Below are positions 8,871 to 17,868 of a stretch of DNA of 64,000 bases, piece by piece (the first letter of the stretch is position 1; each line of letters starts with the position of its first letter). The notes below the pieces were generated by a model. That model searched no databases, had not been told where the DNA came from, and worked only from the letters and a program-made list of their open reading frames with translations. The translations under genes and the position numbers were made by a program. The stretch is from Alteribacter populi (GTDB lineage: Bacteria > Bacillota > Bacilli > Bacillales > Salisediminibacteriaceae). Where the stretch lies: assembly GCF_002352765.1 (NCBI RefSeq), contig NZ_KZ293963.1:456368-520367 (forward strand), given 5' to 3'.

Positions 8871-8975
8871 GTGTTCAATGAGAGAAACGAGCGTCAGCTC
8901 CTCAAACGCAGAAGCACTTCTGAATGGGGACTGTAAGGCGTTGCGCGAGCAATTTTTCCTGATCTTTTGAACACC
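8871..8975. repeat. Inverted-repeat element E between tatA and tatC
   Basis: GTGTTCAA (8871-8878) and TTGAACAC (8968-8975) form 8-bp terminal inverted repeats around about 89 bp of GC-richer sequence. The ends resemble those of repeat family B (GATGYTCAAAAAG and CTTTTGAACAC). No coding potential is seen. Confidence 0.5.
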
Positions 8976-9032
8976 CTATTTATAGAACACCATCTAGAAT
9001 CGTTTGCACGCCTGAGTTAAGGAGCGTTAATC

Positions 9033-9761
9033 ATGATAGAAGAAAATATGAATATGCTCGACCACTTAAGTGAGCTTAGAAAGAGAATTATCATCGTTTT
9101 AGGTTCATTTATATTATTTTTTGTTTTGAGTTTTATTTTTGTACGAGATATTTATGAATGGTTAATTAAAGATTTAGATATGCAATTAACGGTACTTGGA
9201 CCATTGGATATCATATGGATTTTCTTTAGTATTGCAGCTCTGATTGCATTTTCAATTACAATTCCAATTTTGTTGTTTCAAATTTGGCTGTTTGTTCGTC
9301 CCGCTTTAACAAGCTCAGAAAGAAAAGTAACGTTAATGTACATTCCAGCTTCTGTTATTTTATTTTTAGCTGGCTTGAGTTTCGGTTATTTTGTAGTTCT
9401 CCCGCTAGTCTTAAACTTCTTACTTGGTTTAGGAGAGGGCATGTTTCAAACCATGTTCACACCGGATCGGTATTTTGAGTTCGTCTTGCGTATGACGGTG
9501 CCTTTTAGTTTCTTGTTTGAACTTCCATTAGTGGTTATGTTTTTAACAAGTTTAGGCTTGATCACGCCATTTGGGTTAAGGAAAAACCGAAAGTACGCCT
9601 TTTTTGCGATTGTTGTCATTTCTGTGCTCATCTCGCCACCAGATTTTATTTCTGATATCTTAGTTATTATTCCACTCATCTTGTTGTACGAAATTAGTAT
9701 TACGTTATCTTCACTTGTTTATCGGAAAAAGCACCGAGAGGCGAATCAACTTTCTCAGTAA
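9033..9761 (+). CDS. tatC: Sec-independent protein translocase TatC
   Basis: A 242-residue protein with six predicted membrane segments and the TatC signatures: HLSELRKRI near the N-terminus, FQIWLFVRPALTSSERK in the first cytoplasmic loop, and the conserved Glu in FELPLV before helix 4. TatC is the signal-peptide receptor of the twin-arginine system and works with TatA. SD AAGGAG precedes the ATG by about 9 nt. Confidence 0.97.
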   Translation: MIEENMNMLDHLSELRKRIIIVLGSFILFFVLSFIFVRDIYEWLIKDLDMQLTVLGPLDIIWIFFSIAALIAFSITIPILLFQIWLFVRPALTSSERKVTLMYIPASVILFLAGLSFGYFVVLPLVLNFLLGLGEGMFQTMFTPDRYFEFVLRMTVPFSFLFELPLVVMFLTSLGLITPFGLRKNRKYAFFAIVVISVLISPPDFISDILVIIPLILLYEISITLSSLVYRKKHREANQLSQ

Positions 9762-9822
9762 GTGAGGGTATAAATTTCAAGGTCATTACCGTAAACTTTG
9801 ATTTTATGAATAACCTAGGAAG

Positions 9823-9869
9823 AAAGGCTCTTTTGTAAAAGATTGTTGCTTTTTTGAGCGTCGCCTTAA
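9823..9869 (+). repeat. Repeat family A, half copy (A1)
   Basis: AAAGGCTCTTTTGTAAAAGA then TTGTTGCTTTTTTGAGCGT. The same sequence recurs, often inverted at both ends of an element, near 12462, 20063, 40321, 56557 and 56755. Confidence 0.75.
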
Positions 9870-9883
9870 GAAAGAGCAGATTC

Positions 9884-9920
9884 AAAAAAGAGCTGTCTCA
9901 ATTTGAGACAGCTCTTTTTT
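9884..9920. terminator. Bidirectional terminator between tatC and dck
   Basis: A perfect 17-bp stem (AAAAAAGAGCTGTCTCA and its complement) with a minimal loop, flanked by A and T runs. It lies between convergent genes. Confidence 0.92.
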
Positions 9921-9938
9921 GCATTGATAAATGATTAA

Positions 9939-10631
9939 TTACGCCTTATTTACAGTTTCCCTAGAAAGCTTTAGGTACTGTTCGTCTTTGTTGTTAATTA
10001 ATGTTTCAACACCCTCCAGGATACGATTAACTGATTGCGGATCTCTGCAATCGTACGCTTCAATATCCAAATGAAGCACTGGACAAACATTGAACTCTCG
10101 AATCCATTCCTGATATCTTTTATAAAGGTCCTCCCAGAAAGTGCGAGGGGTCTTCGTCTCCATTTCTCTGCCCCTTAGGTTAATACGCTCAAGAATTTTG
10201 TCCAGACTGCCATCGATGTAAATCAATACATCAGGCTTTGGGAAATAAGGGGACATGACCATGGCTTCAAATAAGGAATGGTAAGTATCGTAGTCACGTT
10301 TTGTCATATTACCATTATCGTGTTGCATCTTTGCAAATATCCCAACATCCTCATAAATACTTCTGTCCTGTACATAGCCGATTCCCGTTTCATGCATTTG
10401 CTTTTGCTGTTTAAATCGCTCAGCTAGAAAATAAATTTGCAAATGAAAGGACCACGTCTTAAAATCAGCGTAATAATCTTCTAAATATGGATTGCCATCA
10501 ACTTTTTCGAACGAAGCTTGAAAGCCAAGCCTTTCTGAAAGGGCATTAGTTAACGTTGATTTCCCGACACCCACTGTTCCAGCTAACGTTATTAGTGCAT
10601 CGTCAGGGATATTAAAAGATTCCTTTTTCAT
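9939..10631 (-). CDS. dck: Deoxyadenosine/deoxycytidine kinase
   Basis: A 230-residue deoxynucleoside kinase. The P-loop GTVGVGKST is at residues 18-26, FEKVDGNPYL at about 41-50, the WSFHLQIYFLAERF substrate-pocket region follows, and DRSIYED carries the ERS/DRS-type motif. It aligns closely in memory with B. subtilis Dck. It phosphorylates salvaged dAdo and dCyd in the cytoplasm. The ATG comes right after the dgk stop codon, with the SD (GGAGTGAAA) inside the dgk end. The pair is one operon. Confidence 0.95.
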   Translation of the reverse strand: MKKESFNIPDDALITLAGTVGVGKSTLTNALSERLGFQASFEKVDGNPYLEDYYADFKTWSFHLQIYFLAERFKQQKQMHETGIGYVQDRSIYEDVGIFAKMQHDNGNMTKRDYDTYHSLFEAMVMSPYFPKPDVLIYIDGSLDKILERINLRGREMETKTPRTFWEDLYKRYQEWIREFNVCPVLHLDIEAYDCRDPQSVNRILEGVETLINNKDEQYLKLSRETVNKA

Positions 10632-11312
10632 TTATGCTTTCACTCCGTTTATAGGTTTCATTTCTGTTCGGATTTGCGATTTTGATTCGTGAATTGATTG
10701 ACTCACTTTTTCAACAATCTCTTGGAAATCTCGTTTTCGTTGTATAAAGTCCAGCTCATCTCCCGAAAAAGTGAGAACCGGAATATCCGGGTGCGTTTCT
10801 TTAAATGTTTGTATGAACATTTCATAGTCCTTAGATAACTGGTTAAGGTATTCTGGGTCAATTTGTTGCTCGATGGAACGCCCGCGTTTTGCAATTCGAG
10901 ATAACAGTGTATCTAAACTTGCTTGCAAATAAATAATGACGTTAGGTCTAGGAAGTTCTTCTGCTAGAAGCTGGTAGATTTGATCATATTTTTGAAAATG
11001 ATGGTCCTTCAATGTTTGTTTGGCAAAAATACGATTTTTAAAAATGTGATAATCGCTAACAACAGGTTGATTTTTAGTTAGTTGGTTCACTTGGATATCT
11101 TCAAGTTGCTTAAAACGATTGCAAAGGAAAAACATTTCCGTTTGAAAACTCCACTCCTCAATGTTTTCATAAAATTTCCCTAGAAATGGATTTTCTTCGA
11201 CAATTTCTTTTAATAAATAATAGCTGAATTCGTCAGAGAGTTTTTCCGCCAGAGATGTTTTTCCAACCCCTATCGGGCCCTCAACAGCAATAAACGGTAC
11301 ATGTGACTTCAT
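10632..11312 (-). CDS. dgk: Deoxyguanosine kinase
   Basis: A 226-residue paralogue of Dck. The P-loop is GPIGVGKTS at residues 12-20, EENPFLGKFYEN follows, then WSFQTEMFFLCNRFKQ and SDYHIFKNRIFA. These match B. subtilis Dgk, which starts salvage of deoxyguanosine. A Lys/Ser-rich tail (about residues 205-226) is longer than in B. subtilis as I recall it. It is first gene of dgk-dck, with SD GAGAGGGGGA upstream of ATG 11312. Confidence 0.95.
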   Translation of the reverse strand: MKSHVPFIAVEGPIGVGKTSLAEKLSDEFSYYLLKEIVEENPFLGKFYENIEEWSFQTEMFFLCNRFKQLEDIQVNQLTKNQPVVSDYHIFKNRIFAKQTLKDHHFQKYDQIYQLLAEELPRPNVIIYLQASLDTLLSRIAKRGRSIEQQIDPEYLNQLSKDYEMFIQTFKETHPDIPVLTFSGDELDFIQRKRDFQEIVEKVSQSIHESKSQIRTEMKPINGVKA

Positions 11313-11508
11313 TTCTCATCCCCCTCTCTATGTATGTAAACTGGTCTGGTACCATATGTAGGAAATTAATAAAATAAAACAATGTTTATTTTAACATATT
11401 TCAACATATTTAATTTAAATTTCGATAAGGTTATTGAATGCGGTGGTTGTTTTTAACGTGACTAGTAAATAAGAGCTGGATACTAGATCATGGTTGCAAA
11501 AATAATAT

Positions 11509-11537
11509 TTAACAACATAGGTCCCATGTAGTATGAT
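11509..11537 (+). promoter_or_regulatory. Sigma-A promoter for degV
   Basis: TTAACA (11509-11514), a 17-bp spacer, then TATGAT (11532-11537), about 38 bp upstream of the degV start. Confidence 0.7.
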
Positions 11538-11574
11538 AGAAAGAGCATTTAGCTAGTAGTAAAGGAGTGCTCAC

Positions 11575-12426
11575 GTGAGTAAAAAAGTAAAGATCGTTAC
11601 AGATTCAACACTAGATTTACCTAAAGAAGCAATCGATAAATTAGATGTTACAATTGTCCCGTTATCCGTGACGATAGATGGAAAATCTTATATTGATGGA
11701 ATCGATATAACACCTGGAGAGTTTGTAAAAAAGCTCGTTACATCAGAGTCTATTCCTCAAAGTTCCCAACCTTCCGTCGGTTCATTTGTGGAAGTTTTTA
11801 ATAAGCTTGGTGAAGATGGTAGTCAAGTACTTTCAATTCATATGACTGCGGGAATGAGCGGGACCTTTAACTCCGCTCAAACAGCTGCACAAATGAGTGA
11901 AAGTAATGTAACCGTCATTGATTCAGGCTTCACATCCGTTGCCTTATCTTTTCAAGTAAAAGAAGCAGCTAAAATGGCCCTCGAAGGATCGGCTCTTGCA
12001 AAAATTAAAGAACGTGTTAACACGATTAAAGAAAATACCTCACTTTACATTATGGTCGATACATTAGAGTATTTAGTCAAAGGTGGTCGCATTGGCAGAG
12101 GGAAAGCACTAGTAGGTTCCTTATTAAAAATAAAACCACTAGCCTCGCTTGCTGATGGTGTTTATACACCTGTGACGAAAGTTCGGACACATATGCAAAT
12201 GCTGAACTTCTTTTCAAAAAAGTTTAAGGAAGAGACAGCGGGCAAAAAAGTGAAGGAAATCGGCATTGCTCACGTAGAAGCTTCAGCATTAGCAAATAAG
12301 CTTAAAGAATCAATCAAGCAATTAACCGATTTTGACGATATTTCAATCATTGAAACAACTCCGATTATAAGTACCCATACCGGACCCGGAGCAATCGCGC
12401 TCATGTATTACGCAGATCCCGAATAA
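11575..12426 (+). CDS. DegV family fatty-acid-binding protein
   Basis: A 283-residue protein with DSTLDLP at residues 10-16 and GMSGTFNSAQ near residues 94-103, both lining the lipid pocket of DegV proteins; LVKGGRIGRGKA follows near 160. The FakB-type members bind fatty acids and hand them to the kinase FakA for acyl-phosphate formation. Whether this copy is such a partner cannot be told here; no fakA is in the window. Start GTG follows AAAGGAGTG by 5 nt. Confidence 0.93.
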   Translation: MSKKVKIVTDSTLDLPKEAIDKLDVTIVPLSVTIDGKSYIDGIDITPGEFVKKLVTSESIPQSSQPSVGSFVEVFNKLGEDGSQVLSIHMTAGMSGTFNSAQTAAQMSESNVTVIDSGFTSVALSFQVKEAAKMALEGSALAKIKERVNTIKENTSLYIMVDTLEYLVKGGRIGRGKALVGSLLKIKPLASLADGVYTPVTKVRTHMQMLNFFSKKFKEETAGKKVKEIGIAHVEASALANKLKESIKQLTDFDDISIIETTPIISTHTGPGAIALMYYADPE

Positions 12427-12461
12427 AGTTTTTTTTCAAGCAATGATTATAGCCACTGTAT

Positions 12462-12643
12462 CTTTAAGGCTCTTTTATAAAAGATTGTTTGAGCGTTAGG
12501 CATGCGACTATTTGCCCTGTCTCGCTATGCGTGACAGTTTTCAACTAAAATAAGTGTGGACGACAAATTCATTTGTCTGTAACACCATTGGGTTTGAAAA
12601 AGCGCTCAAAAAGCAACAATCTTTACGAAAACGGCCATCTTTA
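12462..12643. repeat. Repeat family A, full inverted element (A2)
   Basis: The left end (CTTTAAGGCTCTTTTATAAA then AGATTGTT) is the inverted match of the right end (AACAATCTTTACGAAAACGG then CCATCTTTAA), about 180 bp apart. GAGCG sequences sit inside both ends. The interior has CGCTATGCGTGACAG, shared with the hairpin near 56820. It looks like a non-autonomous, MITE-like element. The 12644-12860 stretch holds no other gene that I can see. Confidence 0.75.
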
Positions 12644-12860
12644 AAAAAGCCTACTCCAAGTGGGTGACAGTGAGCTTAGCCATTGCTTTTTTCGTGTGAA
12701 TTGTTTGGAACCTGCGGGCTTCTATTCTCCGTAGGCATAACGATTCTAATCAGAAAGTGGTTAAACGAAGGTGAACTAAATGCCCCCCTTAATCAAGCTT
12801 CCTTCTTTTCATATTACTTAAAGTAGCGTATACTGTTTATTTAGATAGTCGAAATAAAAT

Positions 12861-14096
12861 ATGAAGAAGGTGTTAGTCATCTCTAGAGAAACTAGGAACC
12901 TGCTCATCATGTGGATTGCCAATTTTTTTGTGGCAGCCAGTGCAACGATGGTATTACCGTTTCTCTCCCTTTATATCGAAACCTTCGGCAATTATTCTGC
13001 GGATTATGTGCAACGGTGGTCTGGGTTTGTATTTGGTATTACCTTTTTAGTTGCATTTCTTGTTTCCCCATTATGGGGAAGATTTGGCGATCGTTTTGGG
13101 AGAAAGAAAATCCTCTTATTCACCGGTTATGGTATTGCCGCCTCAATTTTCTTCATGGGTTATGTAAGCTCGGTAACTGAACTCTTCTTACTAAGAATGT
13201 TTATGGGTGTCGTAACAGGTTTTATTCCTACTTCAATAGCTCTCATTTCTGCTCAAACTGATAAAAAGACAGCAGGGAAAGTATTAGGGACATTACAGAC
13301 TGGAACAGTTGGTGGCGGTCTAATTGGCCCACTATTCGGTGGTGCTCTCGCTGATGGTTTTGGTTTTACATACACCTTTATCATTACTGCTGCTGTTATT
13401 ACGTTAGCGACAACATTTGTTGCGATCGGAATTAAAGAAAAGAAGATTGAGCAAACATTAACACACCAACGAAAAAGTATGATTGAAGTTTTACGATATG
13501 TCTTCGGAAATCGGATGCTCCTGATGATTATGATTATTTCCTTGATTGTTCAAACAGCAAACTTTAGCATACAGCCTCAGCTGGCATTGTATGTCAGTTC
13601 GTTACTTTCAATCGAAAATGTCGCATTTCTAGCTGGTTTTGCTTTCTCGGTTACCGGTTTAGGAAACCTAATTGCGACACGTTCATGGGGAAAACTAGGT
13701 GATGAAATTGGTCATGAAAAAGTTCTCCTTATCTGCTTAGCGTTAGGTGGATTATTCTTTCTCCCTCAAGCATTTGTTACAAATATTTGGCAATTGATTA
13801 TATTGCGATTTCTATTCGGGATCCAAATTGGTGGGATTATACCTTGTGTAACTGCATACATCCGAAGAACGGTCCCTTTGTCTGTTCAAGGCGAAGTTCT
13901 TGGATACAATCAAAGTTTTCGGTTTTTAGGGAATGTGACAGGACCTGTAGTAGGTGGAGTCATCGCAGGGTATTGGACGATTGCTTCTGTCTTTTACTTT
14001 TCAACCGCTCTTTTCATTATTGCTGCGCTGTGCATTTGGTGGGCGATGAAGCATGACAACGAAAAGGTAGTAAAAAACTCAGTGCACGCTTCCTAA
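12861..14096 (+). CDS. MFS multidrug-type efflux transporter (DHA1)
   Basis: A 411-residue protein with 12 predicted membrane helices. Motif A, GRFGDRFGRKK, is in the loop after helix 2 (about residues 73-83), and a second, weaker copy (WGKLGDEIGHEK) is in the second half. GTVGGGLIGPLFGG is the antiporter-type motif C. Substrates are unknown; the family exports drugs or metabolites by proton antiport. ATG 12861 lacks a clear SD. An SD-like AAGAAGGTG overlaps codons 2-4 without a standard start after it, so the exact N-terminus is uncertain. Confidence 0.9.
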   Translation: MKKVLVISRETRNLLIMWIANFFVAASATMVLPFLSLYIETFGNYSADYVQRWSGFVFGITFLVAFLVSPLWGRFGDRFGRKKILLFTGYGIAASIFFMGYVSSVTELFLLRMFMGVVTGFIPTSIALISAQTDKKTAGKVLGTLQTGTVGGGLIGPLFGGALADGFGFTYTFIITAAVITLATTFVAIGIKEKKIEQTLTHQRKSMIEVLRYVFGNRMLLMIMIISLIVQTANFSIQPQLALYVSSLLSIENVAFLAGFAFSVTGLGNLIATRSWGKLGDEIGHEKVLLICLALGGLFFLPQAFVTNIWQLIILRFLFGIQIGGIIPCVTAYIRRTVPLSVQGEVLGYNQSFRFLGNVTGPVVGGVIAGYWTIASVFYFSTALFIIAALCIWWAMKHDNEKVVKNSVHAS

Positions 14097-14230
14097 TGGT
14101 AACATTGATAACCGAAACCTAATAAAGTGCGGATACAAAATGGAGACTTTTTGAATATCTTATAAAATGATAGAATACAAGTAACTTATATGATATTGAT
14201 AACTCGTTGGAAGAGGAGTGAAGTGGCACC

Positions 14231-14401
14231 GTGCTTCTCACTAAAAAAGAAAAGCAGTTGCTTATTCGTGTGTTACAAAAAGAAAAGAGTAGGGTATTTG
14301 GACTAAAAGAAAATAAAAGTGACGTTCAAGAATTATTAGATAAACTTGAACAAAATACGCGAAATGAGAAGATAAATAAAGTAAAACCATCGAAATTATA
14401 A
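14231..14401 (+). CDS. Small hypothetical protein (56 aa)
   Basis: A 56-residue basic protein starting at GTG: LLTKKEKQLLIRVLQKEKSR, then FGLKENKSDVQELLDKLEQN and a Lys-rich tail. It is amphipathic and helical. AGAGGAGTG lies about 10 nt upstream of the GTG. Two hairpins with T-runs follow the stop. The length, SD and terminators favour a real gene. I do not know the family. Confidence 0.6.
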   Translation: MLLTKKEKQLLIRVLQKEKSRVFGLKENKSDVQELLDKLEQNTRNEKINKVKPSKL

Positions 14402-14452
14402 AACAAGATGGTATGGTTTTTTTTAATGCCCGAGTCATCGGGTTATTTTTTT
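14383..14452 (+). terminator. Tandem hairpins after the small gene
   Basis: First AAAACCAT (about 14383) pairs with ATGGTTTT just before T8; then GCCCGA/TCGGGT (14428-14443) is followed by T8. Both look like intrinsic terminators. Confidence 0.7.
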
Positions 14453-14680
14453 TATACCTTAAGAAAGCTTTAACTTCATAAATAACAGTATAGTCGCAAC
14501 GAAATCTTCCGTCATTCAAGCCGGGTTTTCTTTACTCAACTGGGATTGAAGGCACTTTAAGGATATTCTATTGTGAATCGTGACAATATCATGTCTTTTC
14601 TTCCGCGAATCACGCTTTCATTGTATACTTTGGTTTGTGATGAAAAGAGCATAAAAAGAGAATTGAATGGAGAGATTAAA

Positions 14681-15220
14681 GTGAAAGCCATCTGGAATTG
14701 GATGAATACACATTACGTTAAAACTGTGATTATCGCAACCATTATCGTCAATACTTTGGTTGTATGTCTTTCTTTTTTACCAGGTTATGAGGGAGAGCTC
14801 CCGACAATTGTTAAACAGCTGCCATTATTAAATGCGATTTTAAATAGTTTTACTTTCTTATTCTTATTAAGTGCATTAATTGCCATATTAAAACGTAACA
14901 TTAAAGTTCACCAGCGCTTTATTTATGCAGCTTTTTCGACAACCTTTATCTTCTTGCTATCCTATGTAACATACCATTTCCTTGCACCATCTACACCATT
15001 TGGCGGAGAAGGTTGGATCGCTGGGGTTTATTACTTCATTTTGATTACTCACATTATACTAGCAGCAATTATTGTTCCGCTTGCACTCATGAGCTTCTTC
15101 AGCGGATTTAATGATCATCGTACAAGACACCGAAAGTGGGTAAGGTGGACTATGCCACTATGGCTTTATGTAAGTCTTACTGGTGTCATTGTATATGTTT
15201 TAATATCCCCATATTATTAA
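14681..15220 (+). CDS. yozB: DUF420 (YozB-like) membrane protein
   Basis: A 179-residue integral membrane protein with five predicted helices. Family residues include LNAILN, KVHQRFIY, THIILAAIIVPLAL and HRKWVRWTMPLWLYVSLTGV, with conserved His in the membrane that could bind haem. DUF420 proteins occur near cytochrome oxidase assembly genes in Bacillus (CtaM/YozB). The frame extends upstream to 14573, but GGAGAG precedes GTG 14681 by a proper distance and the length then fits the family. The gene stands alone. Confidence 0.85.
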   Translation: MKAIWNWMNTHYVKTVIIATIIVNTLVVCLSFLPGYEGELPTIVKQLPLLNAILNSFTFLFLLSALIAILKRNIKVHQRFIYAAFSTTFIFLLSYVTYHFLAPSTPFGGEGWIAGVYYFILITHIILAAIIVPLALMSFFSGFNDHRTRHRKWVRWTMPLWLYVSLTGVIVYVLISPYY

Positions 15221-15231
15221 TAACGCTATGG

Positions 15232-15262
15232 ACGCTCGCCGCGACAGGTGAGCGTTTTTTTG
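15232..15262 (+). terminator. Terminator after DUF420 gene
   Basis: ACGCTCGCC pairs with GGTGAGCGT over a 6-nt loop, followed by T7. Confidence 0.85.
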
Positions 15263-15439
15263 AGCGATAATTTATAAGAGTGGATAGGTGCAAAAGTTTC
15301 CTTATGTCCCCGCGGTCAAAGTTCATTCTGAATTTTGCTGTGTAGTAAGTCGCTTTTCTTTCATACATACTGGTATGAACCTCACCTTATCGTGCATGCT
15401 AATAACGTGAAAAATGACGAAACAGCTGGAGGAGACATC

Positions 15440-17251
15440 ATGAAACGGATTATTAGACTTTCTGCTTTTTTCTCAATAGCCTTATTAGCGGTACTAGCCG
15501 TTTGGTTTTTCAGTGATCACCAACAAGAAGATATAGCAACGGATGATACAAACGGACTTCAAGCCCAAATGGATGAAATATTTGCTGATGATATTTCTTG
15601 GACCGTTCATATGTTTATGGATAAAATGGAGGACCAGCTTATCCAATGGGCAGGTGATGCTACGGAGGAAGGCGACTTGGCACAAATGGATGAAGAGATT
15701 AGAGACCACGATCACTTTCACGGTTTTGCAACCGTAAATGAAGGTGGAGAAATGTCAAAGGTCGGAGAAGTAATTGACAACCCTGTTGAAAAACTAGACC
15801 GACAAAAGAAAGAAGGAGTATGGATATCAGAACCTTATGTTGAAAAGGGAACCGAAAAGCTTTTAATGGGGACCAAAAATGAATCTACGTGGTATATAGG
15901 TGAAATGGACCTTTCGTTTGTAAGTTCGTTTGTGAAAGACCTTGCCGTGATTACTGGAGATAATGGACAGTTTTTTATGGGATCCAGCAACATGGCGGTT
16001 GATTTTGAACCGGAAGAAACGGAAATGCCTTATGCTAAAAGTGAGATTGCGGATTTGAACTGGAATGTTTATGTGCATAGTGAACCGACTGCTGAAACTG
16101 AAGTCCCATTTAAGGATGGAGAAGTGGTTGCTCGCTTAAAGGAAGGAGTCAATGCAAAAGATTGGGCTAAAGCACACGAGGTTACTTTAGTAGATGAAGA
16201 AGGGCAGGACTGTGTGTTTAGAGATACGAGTCGAACAACAGATCAACTTATCGAGGAATGGGAAGCTGACCCTGATCTCTATTTTACGGAACCTAACTAT
16301 ACAGTTGAAAAACAAACATCATTTCATCAAAAACGGGCAAACCCGTCATTAGAGTCTAAACCTAGCTTATTTCAGCCGCAGGCCGTGTCACCAAATGACG
16401 AGTTGTACGATCCTTATCAATGGAATTTAAGTATGATTACGGTGGAAGATGGATGGGAAGTTACAGAGGGGAATGAAGAAATTCCTATTGCAATAATTGA
16501 CAGTGGTGTGGATCCGGAGCATGTAGATCTCCAAGAAAAAATCATTGGAGGCTATAACTCTTTCGAGGATAATGAACACTATTATGATGAGCACGGTCAT
16601 GGAACTCATGTAGCAGGAGTGGCTGCTGCGATCACCAATAATGTGGAAGGGATTGCAGGGGTATCCTGGAATAATCCAATTCTTGCAGTGAAAGCGCTTG
16701 ATGCCAATGCAGAAGGTAATTCTTTTTCCATTGCGGAAGCGGTTCGTTGGGCAACAGATAACGGAGCAAGGGTTATTAATATGAGTTTGGGTGATAATCA
16801 TGATTCTGAAGTAATGAGGGATGCAATTCGTTATGCCTATGAACAGGATGTCGTTCTAATTGCTGCAAGCGGAAATGAAAATGTGGAAGAACCGATGTAT
16901 CCTGCGGCATATCCAGAAGTTTTGACAGTAGCTGCTTTGGATCCTGAAGGTGGAAAGGCAGTATTTTCAAACTTTGGTGATCATGTCGATGTCTCCGCTC
17001 CAGGAGAACATATCCCTAGTACGTATATTCATAACGAATATGTTGCTATGAGTGGTACCTCAATGGCTTCTCCTCATGTAGCTGGATTGGCTGGCCTTAT
17101 TCTATCGGTCTCCCCTAATTTAACGAACGAAGAGGTGTATTCGATTATTAGGGAATCTTGTGATGACATAGGTGACGAAGGAGCAGATCCATATACGGGA
17201 TATGGTGTTATTAATGTCACCAAGGCAGTCAATATGGCAAATGCTGAGTAG
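15440..17251 (+). CDS. Secreted subtilisin-like serine protease (S8) with long N-terminal region
   Basis: A 603-residue protein. Residues 1-25 are a signal or anchor segment (KRIIRLSAFFSIALLAVLAV). Residues 30-220 are an acidic region of unknown fold. Residues 225-290 look like a fervidolysin-type propeptide (VVARLKEGVNAKDWAKAHEV). The catalytic domain has D354 (IIDSGVD), H387 (HGHGTHVAG), N479 (SGNEN) and S541 (GTSMASP), so the triad and oxyanion Asn are intact. It should cleave proteins outside the cell. The frame opens at 15335, but AGCTGGAGGAG precedes ATG 15440. The acidic composition suits a salt- or alkali-adapted enzyme. Confidence 0.93.
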   Translation: MKRIIRLSAFFSIALLAVLAVWFFSDHQQEDIATDDTNGLQAQMDEIFADDISWTVHMFMDKMEDQLIQWAGDATEEGDLAQMDEEIRDHDHFHGFATVNEGGEMSKVGEVIDNPVEKLDRQKKEGVWISEPYVEKGTEKLLMGTKNESTWYIGEMDLSFVSSFVKDLAVITGDNGQFFMGSSNMAVDFEPEETEMPYAKSEIADLNWNVYVHSEPTAETEVPFKDGEVVARLKEGVNAKDWAKAHEVTLVDEEGQDCVFRDTSRTTDQLIEEWEADPDLYFTEPNYTVEKQTSFHQKRANPSLESKPSLFQPQAVSPNDELYDPYQWNLSMITVEDGWEVTEGNEEIPIAIIDSGVDPEHVDLQEKIIGGYNSFEDNEHYYDEHGHGTHVAGVAAAITNNVEGIAGVSWNNPILAVKALDANAEGNSFSIAEAVRWATDNGARVINMSLGDNHDSEVMRDAIRYAYEQDVVLIAASGNENVEEPMYPAAYPEVLTVAALDPEGGKAVFSNFGDHVDVSAPGEHIPSTYIHNEYVAMSGTSMASPHVAGLAGLILSVSPNLTNEEVYSIIRESCDDIGDEGADPYTGYGVINVTKAVNMANAE

Positions 17252-17298
17252 CAACACTTAAAAAGTAAAAAACTAAGCTTATGATTTCAGCCAAATAA

Positions 17299-17330
17299 AA
17301 GCTGCGGCCCCAATTAGGACCCGCAGCTTA
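17299..17330. terminator. Bidirectional terminator
   Basis: AAGCTGCGG and CCGCAGCTT form the stem. It lies between the subtilase gene and the convergent Spo0E-like gene. Confidence 0.75.
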
Positions 17331-17498
17331 TTATTTCTGGTTTGCAAACAATGGAGTAGAAAGACTATGCTGAACATTAATAATTAAGTCGTCCAATTCT
17401 TTGGAACACCTTAAAGTTTCTCTTGATTGAAAACCAAATGATTTTGCTGTGTGTAATAGTTCTTTACGCTTTTCTTCAATGTGTTGATTCAATGTCAT
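17331..17498 (-). CDS. Spo0E-like aspartyl-phosphate phosphatase (55 aa)
   Basis: A 55-residue reading frame on the minus strand: MTLNQHIEEKRKELLHTAKS, then FGFQSRETLRCSKELDDLII and a short tail. It has the Spo0E family pattern: an N-terminal helix, a turn, then S-x-E-L-D-x-L-I. The SKELD segment holds the family's catalytic Asp region. Spo0E-like proteins dephosphorylate Spo0A~P and delay sporulation. GGAG-type SD sequence lies upstream of ATG 17498. It is short enough to be missed by automatic annotation. Confidence 0.8.
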   Translation of the reverse strand: MTLNQHIEEKRKELLHTAKSFGFQSRETLRCSKELDDLIINVQHSLSTPLFANQK

Positions 17499-17615
17499 AA
17501 CTCCCACTCCATACTCCCTATGAATTATTCATTTATTATCTTACATTCTTTCTCTGATAAAAAAAACTCATTCCCTAAAGGTTGTCAAAAGTCTTTGTTA
17601 ATCGACATTATCTGA

Positions 17616-17759
17616 TTAATATTCTAAATCTTCTTCTTCTTTAGGATGATGATTTCTTTGTTCTTGGATATACACCTGATAATGTAGTCTACGCTCTTTT
17701 CTGTTCTTTTTTTGTTTACTTTGAGTTTCCTTACTCTTACTTTTTTGATTGTTCTCCAA
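17616..17759 (-). CDS. Small basic hypothetical protein (47 aa)
   Basis: A TTG-started frame: MENNQKSKSKETQSKQKKNR, then KERRLHYQVYIQEQRNHHPK and an acidic end EEEDLEY. A very strong SD (GCAGGAGGTG) lies 9 nt upstream. The Lys/Arg/Gln-rich body is like some small spore-associated proteins of Bacillus, but I cannot name a family. An overlapping frame on the same strand (to 17866) lacks an SD and is likely spurious. Confidence 0.55.
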   Translation of the reverse strand: MENNQKSKSKETQSKQKKNRKERRLHYQVYIQEQRNHHPKEEEDLEY

Positions 17760-17868
17760 TTAAGAACACCTCCTGCAAAGATTAGCTTTTCCGATTGTTT
17801 ATAAAACATGCTTAATTGTAGTTCGGAAGAGAACGTGTAACACAGACCCTGCAGGGAAGGGAACATTA

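Noticed and set aside
17624..17866. 80-residue minus-strand frame
   Set aside because: It overlaps the 47-residue frame that has a strong SD, and itself has no SD and a low-quality sequence.
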